Source of the DNA: Sinorhizobium fredii USDA 257 | GTDB lineage: Bacteria; Pseudomonadota; Alphaproteobacteria; Rhizobiales; Rhizobiaceae | Assembly (NCBI RefSeq): GCF_000265205.3 | Contig: NC_018000.1 | Span: forward strand, 5,923,001 to 5,987,000 | Length of the DNA: 64,000 nt | Reading direction: 5' to 3' | Part shown: in pieces, positions 9,892-21,183 of the stretch | How the letters are laid out: every line of letters begins with the position of its first letter | How positions within the stretch are numbered: the first letter of the stretch is position 1 | The notes under the pieces: model-generated | What the model was told of the DNA's origin: nothing | What the model saw: only the letters and a program-made list of their open reading frames with translations | Databases searched by the model: none | Translations under genes and position numbers: made by a program

Positions 9892-10539
9892 ATGGCCGAG
9901 CTGGTCCTTTATGTCGGCAACAAGAATTATTCGTCCTGGTCGCTTCGGCCGTGGCTCGCCCTCGAAGGTTGCGGCATTCCGTTCGAGGACGTCGTCATCC
10001 CCTTCGACTTTCCGGCAGGTAACCCGAGGATTCGTGAAATCTCGCCGACCGGCCGCGTGCCGGTCCTGCAGCACGGCGATATCCGCGTCTGGGAATCGCT
10101 GGCGATCATCGAATATGTGGCCGAGCTTTACCCCGAGGCTGGCCTGTGGCCGGAGGACCGCGGGGACCGTGCCCGTGCGCGCAGCTATTCGATGGAAATG
10201 CTTTCCGGCTTCCGGGCGCTGCGCGGCGCCTGCCCGATGAATATCCGCCGGCCGGTGAAGGCGATCGCGCTTCCCGAAGGGGTCGCCGCCGATGTCGCGC
10301 GGATCGAAGAGATCTGGCACGAGGCGATCGCCCGCTCCGGCGGACCGTTCCTCTTTGGCCGCTTCACCGCCGCCGACGCGATGTTCGCCCCCGTCGTCAA
10401 CCGCCTGGAAATATATGAGCTCACGACGGATCCGGCAACGCTCGCCTACATGGACGCCGTCAAGGCACACCCGGCCTTCCGCAAATGGGAGGAGGCATCG
10501 AGGGCCGAACCGTGGATCGTGCCGGAGGACGAGGTCTGA
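9892..10539 (+). CDS. Glutathione S-transferase family protein
   Basis: A 215-residue protein with a thioredoxin-like N-terminal domain (LVLYVGNKNYSSWSLRPWLAL, with the likely catalytic Ser of a Ser/Cys-type GST, and the cis-Pro region GRVPVL followed by WESLAIIEY) and a helical C-terminal domain. Substrate unknown. ATG at 9892 is preceded by GGAGACGGAG; an in-frame ATG at 9850 lacks such a site. It lies about 80 bases after mtgA. Confidence 0.85.
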   Translation: MAELVLYVGNKNYSSWSLRPWLALEGCGIPFEDVVIPFDFPAGNPRIREISPTGRVPVLQHGDIRVWESLAIIEYVAELYPEAGLWPEDRGDRARARSYSMEMLSGFRALRGACPMNIRRPVKAIALPEGVAADVARIEEIWHEAIARSGGPFLFGRFTAADAMFAPVVNRLEIYELTTDPATLAYMDAVKAHPAFRKWEEASRAEPWIVPEDEV

Positions 10540-10711
10540 CGTCTCAAGTAGGAGCAGACGCTTGCCGCCCCGATTCGAAATTTTGCACGCGGGGACTGGT
10601 CAAAGCGTGGTTGGCCATGTATAAGCGCGCAAAATTTCCGAGATCGACATCTGTTTGACCCGGCCATTTTCGGCTGCTGAACAGTGTTTTGCCCGATAAG
10701 TGGAGAATGAA

Positions 10712-10897
10712 ATGGCTGTACCTAAAAGAAAAACGAGCCCGTCCAAACGGGGCATGCGCCGTTCTGCTGACGCCCTCAAGGCTCCGACCTACATCGAAGA
10801 CAAGAATTCCGGCGAACTGCGCCGTCCGCACCACATCGACCTGAAGACCGGCATGTACCGCGGTCGCCAGGTCCTGACGCCGAAGGAAAGCGCATAA
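10712..10897 (+). CDS. rpmF: 50S ribosomal protein L32
   Basis: A 61-residue basic protein starting [18 protein letters not shown], the L32 signature. The C-terminal zinc-binding cysteines found in some L32 proteins are absent, as in most alphaproteobacteria. ATG at 10712 follows TGGAGA. The gene stands alone; in many other bacteria rpmF is next to plsX/fabH, which is not the case here. A terminator follows at 10926. Confidence 0.96.
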   Translation: MAVPKRKTSPSKRGMRRSADALKAPTYIEDKNSGELRRPHHIDLKTGMYRGRQVLTPKESA

Positions 10898-10925
10898 GCT
10901 CTTCCGTCTGCGGATGAAGTTTGAA

Positions 10926-10949
10926 GGGTCGGCTCTGCCGGCCCTTTTT
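10926..10949 (+). terminator. Intrinsic terminator of rpmF
   Basis: GGGTCGGC-TCT-GCCGGCCC forms a GC-rich hairpin with one internal mismatch, followed directly by TTTTTCTTT. It lies 29 bases after the rpmF stop. Confidence 0.85.
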
Positions 10950-10979
10950 CTTTGGTGCGTTGGAGCGCAGCGCTTCCGA

Positions 10980-11122
10980 AACGCCCCTCCCCAACCCCTC
11001 CCCACAGGTGGGAGGGGCTTGCGCGCGTCACCGTCCAGCCCAACTCAAGGTTCCCACAAGTGGTGACGGATTGAATCAAATGTGAAGTAGGGTAGCCCCT
11101 CCCTTTTATGGGGAGGGGCGTA
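10980..11122. repeat. GC-rich palindromic repeat cluster between rpmF and phaR
   Basis: The segment contains CCCCTCCCCAC...GTGGGAGGGG and, about 95 bases later, CCCCTCCCTTTTATGGGGAGGGG, each able to form a hairpin. A related copy (CCCCTCCTCCTTGTGGGGAGGGG) follows phaB at 14042. These are dispersed intergenic elements, not a gene. The second hairpin abuts the phaR stop and may help end phaR transcription. Confidence 0.65.
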
Positions 11123-11125
11123 TTT

Positions 11126-11704
11126 CTAGCCGAGATTGTCGAGCTTCGTCTGCAGCGCCCGAAGCTGTTCCTTGAGCTCGTCGATATCCTTCGCCTCGGC
11201 CTTCTTGGTCTCCTTGGCCGGAGGAGCGGCCATGAAGGGCGAGAACATCTGCATGGCCTGATGGAACATTTCGGTGTTGCGCTTGACCTGCTCCTCGACC
11301 AGCTGCAACGGCACCTGGAGGTTCTTGCCGAGCGGCGTGTCGCCGAAGGCCTTGTTGATCTGCTCGCGCATCTGCGCCTGCTGCTCGGTGAAGGCCTGCA
11401 TCGAATGTTCGAGATAGCTCGGCACGACCATCTGCATCTGATCGCCGTAGAATGAGATGAGCTGGCGCAGGAAGGAAATCGGCAGAAGCGTATTGCCGGT
11501 CTTCGACTCCTGCTCAAAGATGATCTGCGTCAGCACGGAATGCGTGATATCTTCACCGGACTTGGCGTCCTGGACGACGAAGTCTTCCCCCCTCTTCACC
11601 ATCACGGCCAGATCGTCGAGGGTCACATAGGTGCTCGTGCCGGTATTGTAGAGCCGCCGGTTTGCGTATTTCTTGATAACGATCTGGCCTTCATGCTTCG
11701 CCAT
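11126..11704 (-). CDS. phaR: Polyhydroxyalkanoate synthesis regulator PhaR
   Basis: A 192-residue protein. The N-terminal DNA-binding PHB_acc_N domain (VIKKYANRRLYNTGTSTYVTLDDLA) and the PHB_acc region (about 70-125) are followed by a charged coiled-coil tail (DIDELKEQLRALQTKLDNL). PhaR binds both DNA and polyhydroxybutyrate granules and represses phasin and synthesis genes until polymer accumulates. It is divergent from phaA across 225 bases, which suits control of both directions. Confidence 0.93.
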   Translation of the reverse strand: MAKHEGQIVIKKYANRRLYNTGTSTYVTLDDLAVMVKRGEDFVVQDAKSGEDITHSVLTQIIFEQESKTGNTLLPISFLRQLISFYGDQMQMVVPSYLEHSMQAFTEQQAQMREQINKAFGDTPLGKNLQVPLQLVEEQVKRNTEMFHQAMQMFSPFMAAPPAKETKKAEAKDIDELKEQLRALQTKLDNLG

Positions 11705-11783
11705 CAGGGTCTCCTCTACCCATCGTCCCGTCTTTATTGTGTTTTTTAAGAGTATCCGCAAAAGAGCGCCGCTGACAATCTCT

Positions 11784-11812
11784 TTGTGCATTGCGGCGAC
11801 GCAGGTGCAAAA
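11784..11812. promoter_or_regulatory. Candidate PhaR operator between phaR and phaA
   Basis: A quasi-palindrome TTGTGCATTGCG...CGCAGGTGCAAAA places two TGCA half-sites about 15 bases apart in the divergent phaR-phaA gap. PhaR proteins of alphaproteobacteria are reported to recognise TGC/GCA-rich inverted repeats. The match is by eye and no binding has been tested. Confidence 0.35.
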
Positions 11813-11929
11813 CAACGGTCGGTAGAACCGACGATGAAGCTTTTGTTGCAGAGCATCAAGGAGTTTGACTTGCGCTCCTGGCTTTGCCAGTCTGCTTCTC
11901 CAGGCAAAGGAAACAAGAGGAAACGTCCC

Positions 11930-13111
11930 ATGAGCAATCCCTCCATCGTGATCGCCAGCGCCGCTCGCACCGCAGTCGGGTCCTTCAACGGCGCCTTCGG
12001 CAACACACCCGCTCATGAACTGGGTGCAACGGTCATCAAGGCGGTCCTCGAACGGGCCGGCGTCGAGGCGGCAGAGGTCCACGAGGTGATTCTCGGCCAG
12101 GTGCTTCAGGCCGGCGAAGGGCAGAACCCGGCCCGCCAGGCGGCGATCAAGGCCGGCCTCCCGCCGGAAAAGACCGCCTGGGGCATGAACCAGCTTTGCG
12201 GCTCGGGCCTGCGCGCGGTCGCCCTCGGCATGCAGCAGATCGCCATCGGCGACGCGAACATCATCGTCGCCGGCGGCATGGAATCGATGTCGATGGCACC
12301 GCATTGCGCGCATCTGCGCGGCGGCGTCAAGATGGGCGACTACAAGATGATCGACACGATGATCAAGGACGGCCTGACGGACGCCTTTTACGGCTACCAC
12401 ATGGGCATCACCGCCGAAAACGTCGCGCGTAAGTGGCAGCTGACCCGTGAGGAGCAGGACGAATTCGCGCTCCGCTCGCAGAACAAGGCGGAAGCGGCGC
12501 AGAAGGCCGGCCGGTTCGCCGACGAAATCGTCCCGTTCATCGTCAAGACCCGCAAGGGCGACGTCAGCGTCGACCAGGACGAATATATCCGCCACGGCGC
12601 CACGCTCGATTCGATCGCCAAGCTGCGTCCGGCCTTCGACAAGGAGGGTACGGTCACCGCGGCCAACGCCTCGGGGCTCAATGACGGCGCTGCCGCAACG
12701 CTGCTGATGACCGAGGTCGAGGCCGCCAGGCGCGGCATTCAGCCGCTCGCCCGCATCGTCTCCTGGGCGACGGCCGGCGTCGACCCGCAGATCATGGGCA
12801 CCGGCCCGATCCCCGCCTCGCGCAAGGCGCTCGAAAAGGCCGGCTGGTCGGTCGGCGACGTCGAACTCGTCGAGGCCAACGAAGCCTTCGCGGCGCAGGC
12901 CTGCGCGGTCAACAAGGATCTCGGCTGGGATCCGTCGATCGTCAACGTCAACGGCGGCGCGATCGCCATCGGCCACCCGATCGGCGCTTCCGGTGCCCGC
13001 GTCCTCAACACGCTGCTCTTCGAAATGAAGCGCCGTGGTGTTTCCAAGGGCCTCGCAACGCTGTGCATCGGCGGCGGCATGGGCGTCGCCATGTGCGTCG
13101 AGCGCCTGTAA
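11930..13111 (+). CDS. phaA: Acetyl-CoA acetyltransferase (beta-ketothiolase) PhaA
   Basis: A 393-residue biosynthetic thiolase. The nucleophilic Cys is in [12 protein letters not shown] (about Cys90), the catalytic His in [12 protein letters not shown] and the acid/base Cys in CIGGGMG near the C-terminus. It condenses two acetyl-CoA to acetoacetyl-CoA, the first step of polyhydroxybutyrate synthesis. The ATG at 11930 follows AGAGGAAACGTCCC and gives the family length. phaB follows after 110 bases containing a strong hairpin. Confidence 0.96.
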   Translation: MSNPSIVIASAARTAVGSFNGAFGNTPAHELGATVIKAVLERAGVEAAEVHEVILGQVLQAGEGQNPARQAAIKAGLPPEKTAWGMNQLCGSGLRAVALGMQQIAIGDANIIVAGGMESMSMAPHCAHLRGGVKMGDYKMIDTMIKDGLTDAFYGYHMGITAENVARKWQLTREEQDEFALRSQNKAEAAQKAGRFADEIVPFIVKTRKGDVSVDQDEYIRHGATLDSIAKLRPAFDKEGTVTAANASGLNDGAAATLLMTEVEAARRGIQPLARIVSWATAGVDPQIMGTGPIPASRKALEKAGWSVGDVELVEANEAFAAQACAVNKDLGWDPSIVNVNGGAIAIGHPIGASGARVLNTLLFEMKRRGVSKGLATLCIGGGMGVAMCVERL

Positions 13112-13155
13112 CAGTTAGCGGTATGCAAGGGCTCCGCCCTATTCGATCGAGCACG

Positions 13156-13179
13156 CGCGGCCCGGAGTTCCGGGCCGCG
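13156..13179 (+). other. Intercistronic hairpin between phaA and phaB
   Basis: GCGGCCCGG-AGTT-CCGGGCCGC is a perfect 9-bp stem with a four-base loop. The bases after it (GGAAGAATAGTTTTGG) have a weak T-run, so it may be partly terminating or an mRNA-stability element that sets the phaA:phaB ratio. Confidence 0.7.
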
Positions 13180-13221
13180 GAAGAATAGTTTTGGCAGATT
13201 TTAACCCAATGGGAGGCGAAC

Positions 13222-13947
13222 ATGAGCAGGGTAGCATTGGTTACGGGTGGGTCCCGCGGTATCGGCGCTGCGATTTCGGTGGCGCTGAAGGCGGCCGGTT
13301 ACAAGGTGGCTGCGACCTACGCCGGCAATGACGAGAAAGCCCAGGCCTTCAAGCAGGAAACCGGTATCCCGGTCTACAAATGGGACGTCTCCAGCTATCA
13401 GGCTTGCGTCGACGGTATCGCCAAGGTGGAGGCGGATCTCGGGCCGATCGACATTCTCGTCAACAATGCCGGCATCACCCGCGATGCGATGTTCCACAAG
13501 ATGACGCCGGAACAGTGGGGAGAGGTCATCAATACCAATCTCACCGGCCTCTTCAACATGACGCATCCCGTCTGGTCGGGCATGCGCGACCGCGGCTTCG
13601 GCCGCGTCATCAACATCTCATCGATCAACGGCCAGAAGGGCCAGATGGGCCAGGCGAACTATTCCGCCGCCAAGGCCGGCGATCTCGGCTTTACCAAGGC
13701 GCTGGCGCAGGAAGGGGCGGCAAAGGGCGTCACCGTCAATGCGATATGCCCCGGCTATATCGGCACGGAGATGGTGCGGGCGGTGCCGGAAAAGGTGCTG
13801 AACGAACGAATCATCCCGCAAATCCCGGTCGGCCGCCTCGGCGAACCGGACGAGATCGCCCGCTGCGTCGTGTTCCTGGCGTCTGACGAATCCGGCTTCA
13901 TCACCGGCTCGACGATATCGGCGAATGGCGGACAGTATTTCGCCTGA
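13222..13947 (+). CDS. phaB: Acetoacetyl-CoA reductase PhaB
   Basis: A 241-residue classical short-chain dehydrogenase. The nucleotide-binding GGSRGIG is at residues 9-15, NNAG at 81-84, the catalytic Ser in NISSINGQKG and Tyr147-x-x-x-Lys151 in YSAAK. PhaB reduces acetoacetyl-CoA to (R)-3-hydroxybutyryl-CoA with NADPH, feeding the polymer synthase (not in this window). The ATG at 13222 follows GGGAGGCGAAC. A dispersed repeat begins 2 bases after the stop. Confidence 0.96.
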   Translation: MSRVALVTGGSRGIGAAISVALKAAGYKVAATYAGNDEKAQAFKQETGIPVYKWDVSSYQACVDGIAKVEADLGPIDILVNNAGITRDAMFHKMTPEQWGEVINTNLTGLFNMTHPVWSGMRDRGFGRVINISSINGQKGQMGQANYSAAKAGDLGFTKALAQEGAAKGVTVNAICPGYIGTEMVRAVPEKVLNERIIPQIPVGRLGEPDEIARCVVFLASDESGFITGSTISANGGQYFA

Positions 13948-13948
13948 T

Positions 13949-14026
13949 CTACAGCGCCTCGCGTCTTTTCAGGCGCACAAAGGTCGCTGCAGCGCTTTGA
14001 GTTGCTGCAATTTTTACCCTTGAGTT
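13949..14026. repeat. Two-hairpin dispersed repeat, copy A (after phaB)
   Basis: Starts CTACAGCGCCTCGCGTC and continues with TTTTCAGGCGCACAAAGGTCGCTGCAGCGCTTTGA. The same pattern recurs at 35015, 54303 (inverted) and 26815 (inverted). The CTACAGCG...CGCTGCAG arms form one hairpin with GCGTC/GGCGC inside. This copy has the most degraded second half (TTACCCTTGAG). Confidence 0.7.
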
Positions 14027-14041
14027 GGGCTCGACTTCTGG

Positions 14042-14068
14042 CCCCTCCTCCTTGTGGGGAGGGGTTTT
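14042..14068 (+). terminator. Probable terminator after phaB
   Basis: CCCCTCC-TCCTTGT-GGGGAGGGG followed by TTTTCCC. It is 94 bases after the phaB stop and belongs to the same palindrome family as 10980-11122. The Uup gene on the opposite strand ends 20 bases further on. Confidence 0.5.
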
Positions 14069-14087
14069 CCCATAAATCGGACCGGCG

Positions 14088-15911
<1,824 letters not shown>

Positions 15912-15915
15912 GGCG

Positions 15916-16566
15916 TCAGGCTCCGGAAAGATCGTAGGGTCGGGCGAGAACCACCGCCCGGCCGGATTTCAGGGAAAAGCGAACCGGACCTTCCGCGACA
16001 TTGGAAATCGTCCGGGAGGAGCCGAAAGGCAGTGCGAAGCCGTGGAGCGGGTAGCGGGCGTTTTCGATCGACAGGCCGGTAAGGTCGGTGAAGCCGAGGA
16101 TCGAGAACAGGCTGCCCTTCGGCAGGTCGATCTCGTGGACCCCCGGCATCAGCGCATAGGCCTCCTCCTCGCCGGAGGTCATGAGCGCGGCGTGTCCCTC
16201 TTCCGCCAGCGCCGCGAGTCGCAGGAGGTGCAGGAAGGCATGGTCGCTGCGGGTGCCGCCGAGCGCGCCGGCGAAGATCAACGTCGAGGCGCCCCGCGCA
16301 AGCGCCGCCTCGACTGCCAGCTCGCCATCGGTGGCGTTCTTGGCGGCCGGATAGCTTTCCCGCGGGACCTCGGCGTAATCTGCGAACAACGCCTGATCGG
16401 TCGAGTCGAAGTCGCCGACCCAGAGCTCCGGTTCCACCCCAAGCGTCTTCGCATGGCGTATGCCGCCATCGGCCGCGATGAAGCGGCTGCCGGAAAGCTG
16501 CACCGTAAGCCGCTCCGTGAGGGTGAGCGCGCCGCCGAGAAGAATGGTGAAGGTCGATCGGGTCAT
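15916..16566 (-). CDS. thiN: Thiamine pyrophosphokinase
   Basis: A 216-residue protein with the thiamine pyrophosphokinase pattern: FIAADGGIRHAKTLG, WVGDFDST, NATDGELAVEAAL and GALGGTRSDHAFLHLL. It transfers pyrophosphate from ATP to thiamine to give TPP. Its presence beside the thiamine transporter thiBPQ fits a salvage module: thiamine taken up is activated directly. Only 4 bases separate it from uup downstream. The symbol thiN follows common use for the bacterial TPK fold. Confidence 0.88.
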   Translation of the reverse strand: MTRSTFTILLGGALTLTERLTVQLSGSRFIAADGGIRHAKTLGVEPELWVGDFDSTDQALFADYAEVPRESYPAAKNATDGELAVEAALARGASTLIFAGALGGTRSDHAFLHLLRLAALAEEGHAALMTSGEEEAYALMPGVHEIDLPKGSLFSILGFTDLTGLSIENARYPLHGFALPFGSSRTISNVAEGPVRFSLKSGRAVVLARPYDLSGA

Positions 16567-16647
16567 GGCACAAGCCCATAGCGCAAAGCGGCGCCCGAGG
16601 AAAAGGGCAGAACGTCTTTTCGGGGCGCCCTCTCGTGGCTTGCTGGA

Positions 16648-17130
16648 TCAGGCCTCCCGCGTCCCGTCCGGAGAAAGCATGTCCGCATAGATGCCGGGCG
16701 TCGAATCCGGAATCTCCACCGCGCCGACGGCGCGCGCATAGAATTCCGCCGGGCCAACGCCGCCGATGATCGCATAGGCGTAGCCGGCGGCACGCATGGC
16801 GAAGAGGCTTTCGAGCAGCAATGCCTCTCCGAGGCCGCGGCCGCGCATCGCTTTGTCGACGCCCGTCGGCCCGAAGAAGCCGAGCGCGGTCACGTCATGA
16901 CAGGCAAAGCCGGCAAGCTCTCCATTCCATAGCGCAATATGGATCCGCGTCGGCGTCGCGGAAAAGGCCGCCTCCGCCTCGCCCGCCCAAGGGGCGCCGA
17001 ATCGTTCCTCGATCCAGGAGACAACGATCCTGCGTTCGGCCGTTAGCGCGCGCCTGATGGTAACGTCGGGGCCGAGTCGGGACCCGCGGCCTTCAGGCAA
17101 GGCATAGAGGCGAACCAGCATGTCCGGCAT
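16648..17130 (-). CDS. GNAT family N-acetyltransferase
   Basis: A 160-residue protein with the GNAT acetyl-CoA loop at DKAMRGRGLGEALLLESLFAM and a following YAYAIIGGVGPAEFYARAVGAVEI. Substrate unknown. ATG at 17130 (MPDMLVRLY) is favoured; longer and slightly shorter starts are possible. It is divergent from the thiamine riboswitch operon, about 170 bases from the riboswitch. Confidence 0.75.
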   Translation of the reverse strand: MPDMLVRLYALPEGRGSRLGPDVTIRRALTAERRIVVSWIEERFGAPWAGEAEAAFSATPTRIHIALWNGELAGFACHDVTALGFFGPTGVDKAMRGRGLGEALLLESLFAMRAAGYAYAIIGGVGPAEFYARAVGAVEIPDSTPGIYADMLSPDGTREA

Positions 17131-17299
17131 GAAATGACCCCGCTTGGCGAACAAAACGCCGCCGCCGTTGTTTGAACTCAGAGCGCCGGCAAATCCTTCC
17201 GGTTTCTCGCAAACCCTTGATAGCGCAGGCGGCGCTCAGGGCCAATGCTTCCGCCGAAACTCCGCTTGCCTTGGCTGCCGCCGAAAGCTAAATCTTAGG

Positions 17300-17399
17300 C
17301 GCTCTAACGGGGTGCCCCGGACCGCTTGCGGTCCGATGGCTGAGAGGCTTCGAGCCAACCCGCGGAACCTGATCCGGCTCATACCGGCGGAGGGATTAG
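17300..17399 (+). promoter_or_regulatory. TPP (THI-box) riboswitch
   Basis: All landmark blocks are present in order: ACGGGGTGCC, a short hairpin (GGACCGCTTGCGGTCC), GGCTGAGAGG, ACCCGCGGAACCTGATC and ATACCGGCGGAGGGATTAGA. It sits about 65 bases before the thiB start. By family knowledge, TPP binding lowers expression of the thiamine uptake operon; whether transcription or translation is blocked cannot be read directly. Confidence 0.97.
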
Positions 17400-17461
17400 A
17401 AGCGATCGGACCGATACGCGCTTTTCCCGTGCAGCATCAACAACAGGGAGAGGTGCCCATC

Positions 17462-18490
17462 ATGTCCAGTTCACTCCATCGCAAGATCCTCGGCCGGCTG
17501 GCGATTGCCAGCATCGCTGTCGCCGCATTTTCAGCGAGCGCCGTCGCCGCCGAAAAGACGCTGACGATCTACACCTATGAAAGCTTCATCACCGAATGGG
17601 GTCCGGGCGCCAAGGTCGCCAAAGGCTTTGAGAAGACCTGCGCCTGCAAGGTGAATTATGTCGGCGTTGCCGACGGCGTCGAACTCCTGACGCGGCTGAA
17701 GCTCGAGGGCGAGGGATCGAAGGCCGACATCGTTCTCGGCCTCGACACCAACCTAGTCGCAGAGGCCAAGGCCACCGGCTATTTTGTCCCGCACGGCCTC
17801 GACACGACGAAGCTCAAGGTTCCCGGGGGCTTTTCCGACGACACCTTCGTTCCCTATGACTACGGCCATTTCGCCGTGATCTATGACACCGAAACCCTGA
17901 AGAACCCACCGAAGAGCCTCAAGAACCTGGTCGAAGGCGATCCGGCCCAGAAGATCGTCATTGAGGACCCGCGTACCTCGACCCCCGGCCTCGGCCTGCT
18001 TCTCTGGGTCAAATCCGTTTACGGCGACAAGGCCGGCGAGGCCTGGGCGAAGCTTAGCGAGCGCGTGCTGACGGTGACCCCCGGCTGGTCGGAAGCCTAT
18101 GGCCTGTTCACCAAGGGCGAGGCGCCAATGGTCCTCTCCTACACCACCTCGCCCGCCTACCACATGGTGGCGGAAGGAACCGACCGTTATCAGGGAGCCC
18201 CCTTCGCCGAGGGCCACTACATCCAGATCGAAGTGGCCGGCGTAACGAGGAACAGCAAGGAACCGGAACTCGCCCGCAAGTTCCTCTCCTTCATGACCGG
18301 CCCGGAATTCCAGTCGATCATCCCGACGACCAACTGGATGATGCCGGTCGGTTCCACCAACGAGCCTCTGCCCGAGGCCTTCGGCAAGCTCGTCAATCCG
18401 GAAAAGACCTTCCTGATGCCGTCCGAAGAGGTTGCCGCCAACCGAAAGGCCTGGATCGACGAATGGCTGGCGGCGATGAGCAAGAACTGA
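17462..18490 (+). CDS. thiB: Thiamine/TPP ABC transporter, periplasmic binding protein
   Basis: A 342-residue binding protein with a signal peptide ending near AVAAEK (about residue 29). The mature start, [18 protein letters not shown], and the later [11 protein letters not shown] and [12 protein letters not shown] match ThiB/TbpA. It captures thiamine and its phosphates in the periplasm for ThiPQ. The ATG at 17462 follows GGGAGAGGTGCCCATC. First gene of the riboswitch operon. Confidence 0.95.
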   Translation: MSSSLHRKILGRLAIASIAVAAFSASAVAAEKTLTIYTYESFITEWGPGAKVAKGFEKTCACKVNYVGVADGVELLTRLKLEGEGSKADIVLGLDTNLVAEAKATGYFVPHGLDTTKLKVPGGFSDDTFVPYDYGHFAVIYDTETLKNPPKSLKNLVEGDPAQKIVIEDPRTSTPGLGLLLWVKSVYGDKAGEAWAKLSERVLTVTPGWSEAYGLFTKGEAPMVLSYTTSPAYHMVAEGTDRYQGAPFAEGHYIQIEVAGVTRNSKEPELARKFLSFMTGPEFQSIIPTTNWMMPVGSTNEPLPEAFGKLVNPEKTFLMPSEEVAANRKAWIDEWLAAMSKN

Positions 18491-18497
18491 GGCCGGC

Positions 18498-20123
18498 TTG
18501 TTCGACGCCGCCGAAAACAGGATGACAATCGCCGCCGCGGCTTTCTGCCTCGGCGGCATCCTGCTCTTCGTCGGTCTGGCAGGCGCCGCGCTGCTCGCGC
18601 AGTCCGGCGACGGCGGCGCCAACGGCCTATTCGACGCCTATATCTGGCGCGTCACCCGCTTCACGCTGCTGCAGGCAGGCCTCTCGACGGGCCTGTCGAT
18701 CCTCTTCGCCATACCCGTCGCACGCGCCCTGGCGCGACGGGCATCCTTCCCCGGCCGGATCTGGATGCTGCGGCTGATGGCCTTGCCGCTCGGCCTGCCG
18801 GCACTTGTTGCGGCGCTCGGCCTGATCGAGGTCTGGGGTCGGCAGGGCTTCCTGAACAACGTCCTCGCAGTGACAGGATTGCAGCAGCCGATCAGTGTCT
18901 ACGGCCTGTTCGGCATCCTGCTTGCGCATGTCTTCTTCAACATGCCGCTTGCGGCCCGGCTGATGCATGCCGGCCTCGAACGCATCCCAGGCGAATACTG
19001 GCGCAGCTCCGCCAATCTCGGCATGGGCTCGCTTGCCGTTTTCCGCTTCGTCGAATGGCCGGCGCTCCGGGGTCTGCTGCCGGGCATTGCCGGCCTCATC
19101 TTCATGCTCTGCGCCACCAGCTTCACGCTGGTGCTGACGCTTGGCGGCGGCCCGGCTGCAAGCACGATCGAGGTGGCCATCTACCAGGCGCTGCGCTTCG
19201 ATTTCGACCCACCCCGGGCTATCGCCCTTTCCGGCCTGCAGGTCGTTCTGACGGGCACGCTCCTTGTCGCCCTCAAATTTCTCGCGCCGCCCCCCGAGGA
19301 AGGCGAGACGAGCGGCAGGGCGACCCGACGGTTCGATGGTCTGAGTCGGCTTTCGCGCCTTGCCGACGGGACCTGGCTGGTGCTCGCCCTCGTCTTCGTC
19401 GGCCTGCCCTTCGTCGCCATCGCAACGTCCGGATTGCAGGCCGATCTCACCCGCCTCGTCGGCGAGCCGGCGTTCCATCGGGCACTCACCACCAGCGCCG
19501 CCATTGCCCTTCCGTCCGCCACCATTTCCGTCGTCATGGCCGTCCTGATGATCCGTGCGCAGCGGCTGCTCCTCGCGCGACGACGCCCTCAAGTGCCGGC
19601 CCGCCTGTTTGCCGGTGCGATCGGTGCCAGCACCTCCTTGATCCTGCTCGCCCCGCCCGTGGTGCTTGGCGCCGGCTGGTTCCTGCTCGTCCGGCCCTTC
19701 GGCGACGTCGCGCGCTTTGCCCCGTTTTTCGTCATCGCCATCAATGCGCTGATGGCGCTGCCATTCGTTCACCGCGTCCTCGCCCCGGCGATGGCGACCC
19801 ATGCCGCGCGCACCGAGCGCCTTGCGTCCAGCCTCGGCATCCGGAGCTTGCATCGCCTGCGATGGATCGATTGGCCGGTGCTGCGCAAACCTCTGTTGAT
19901 GGCATTCTCCTTCGCGCTCGCGCTGTCGCTCGGCGATCTTGGCGCGGTCGCCCTCTTCGGTTCGCAGGATCTCGCGACGCTGCCCTGGCTGCTCTATAGC
20001 CGGATGGGCAGCTACCGCACCGCCGACGCGGCCGGGCTCGCCCTGCTGCTGGGCCTCATCTGCCTCGTTCTGACCATGCTCGGCACGGCAGGAGAGAAGC
20101 CAGCACAAGGACGAAGCGCATGA
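18498..20123 (+). CDS. thiP: Thiamine/TPP ABC transporter, permease
   Basis: A large (about 540 residues) inner-membrane permease with two fused sets of transmembrane segments, each with an EAA-type loop ([30 protein letters not shown]). That duplicated layout is typical of ThiP. Start is ambiguous: TTG at 18498, spaced 5 bases from TGAGG, or ATG at 18522 ([10 protein letters not shown]). The 3' end overlaps thiQ by 4 bases. Confidence 0.92.
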   Translation: MFDAAENRMTIAAAAFCLGGILLFVGLAGAALLAQSGDGGANGLFDAYIWRVTRFTLLQAGLSTGLSILFAIPVARALARRASFPGRIWMLRLMALPLGLPALVAALGLIEVWGRQGFLNNVLAVTGLQQPISVYGLFGILLAHVFFNMPLAARLMHAGLERIPGEYWRSSANLGMGSLAVFRFVEWPALRGLLPGIAGLIFMLCATSFTLVLTLGGGPAASTIEVAIYQALRFDFDPPRAIALSGLQVVLTGTLLVALKFLAPPPEEGETSGRATRRFDGLSRLSRLADGTWLVLALVFVGLPFVAIATSGLQADLTRLVGEPAFHRALTTSAAIALPSATISVVMAVLMIRAQRLLLARRRPQVPARLFAGAIGASTSLILLAPPVVLGAGWFLLVRPFGDVARFAPFFVIAINALMALPFVHRVLAPAMATHAARTERLASSLGIRSLHRLRWIDWPVLRKPLLMAFSFALALSLGDLGAVALFGSQDLATLPWLLYSRMGSYRTADAAGLALLLGLICLVLTMLGTAGEKPAQGRSA

Positions 20124-20842
20124 GTTCGCTCGCCCTGTCGCTCAAGGACGTCAAGGTTCGCTTCGAAACGACGGCGCTGGCATTCGATTGCGCGGTTCCG
20201 GCCGGACAGATCGTCGCCGTTATTGGCGCCTCGGGCTCGGGAAAATCGACGCTTTTCAATGTCATTGCCGGCTTCGAAACGCCGGAGGCAGGCGAAGTGC
20301 GGATCCTCGGCGAGGACATGGCCGGGCGCATGCCCGCCGAGCGACCGATCTCCATCATCTTCCAGGAAAACAATCTCTTCGCTCATCTCGATGTCGCAAC
20401 GAATGTCGGCTTCGGGATCAGCCCCTCTCTCCGCCTCGACTCATCCGACCGTGGCAGGATCGAGGAGGCGCTGGCGCGGGTCGGGCTCGCCGGCTTCGGC
20501 AGGAGGTTGCCGCCGACGCTTTCCGGCGGCGAGCGCCAGCGGGTGGCGCTTGCCCGCGCGCTGGTGCGGCATCGGCCGCTGTTGCTGCTCGACGAGCCTT
20601 TCGCCGCACTCGACCCCGGCATGCGCGCAGAGATGCGCGCGCTGCTGAGCGACCTGCATGGCGAGGAAGGCAACACCATCCTGATGATCACGCATCATCC
20701 CGATGACGTGAAGAGCCTCGCCGATACCGTGCTTTTCCTCGACCAGGGGCGTATCGTCGCCCATGACGCCCTGGATCGTTTTCTTGCACGGCGGGACCTG
20801 GCAGCGATCAACCGGTTTCTCGGCAACGACGAGATCGGGTGA
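20120..20842 (+). CDS. thiQ: Thiamine/TPP ABC transporter, ATPase
   Basis: A 240-residue ABC ATPase: Walker [10 protein letters not shown] (36-44), Q-loop FQENNLF, signature [15 protein letters not shown], Walker [14 protein letters not shown] and switch His in ITHHPDD. It energises ThiP. ATGA overlap with thiP shows operon structure and coupling. Confidence 0.95.
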   Translation: MSSLALSLKDVKVRFETTALAFDCAVPAGQIVAVIGASGSGKSTLFNVIAGFETPEAGEVRILGEDMAGRMPAERPISIIFQENNLFAHLDVATNVGFGISPSLRLDSSDRGRIEEALARVGLAGFGRRLPPTLSGGERQRVALARALVRHRPLLLLDEPFAALDPGMRAEMRALLSDLHGEEGNTILMITHHPDDVKSLADTVLFLDQGRIVAHDALDRFLARRDLAAINRFLGNDEIG

Positions 20843-21183
20843 GACGAATGAGCGTCACCCGCCTGCCATGGCAATCGACCGGGGGAACGCGGCAGTATTT
20901 TTGGACAATGTCCGGTTCGCCACAATTTGACCGCCCCGGCGTGCGACGCGCGGAACGTCCGGCCGGATATGCGCGTTACTCGCGCATCCGTTGCTGTGAT
21001 ACCACGGGGCAACTATTTCTACGGGGATCAGCTAGGCAGGCGGCGCTTAAATCGATACAGCATGGTCATGGCTGAAAAACCTGCGCCAGCGCCCTTATGC
21101 GGCTGAAATAGTAGGATTTTTCGACGCTGGCGACTGTTGGCTCATGAGCGCAGGGCGCCTCGGCGGATGGAACGGGCTGAGGA
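20843..21183. other. Intergenic stretch between thiQ and an M48 peptidase gene
   Basis: No gene seen. It contains a spaced inverted repeat, CGCCAGCG (21084-21091) and CGCTGGCG (21125-21132), with ATTTTTCGA just inside the right arm. There is no clear terminator for thiQ and no confident promoter. Confidence 0.5.

Noticed and set aside
10980..14068. Repeated CCCCTCC/GGGAGGGG palindromes as a possible CRISPR array
   Set aside because: Copies are irregularly spaced, differ in sequence, and flank genes; no cas genes and no spacer pattern.
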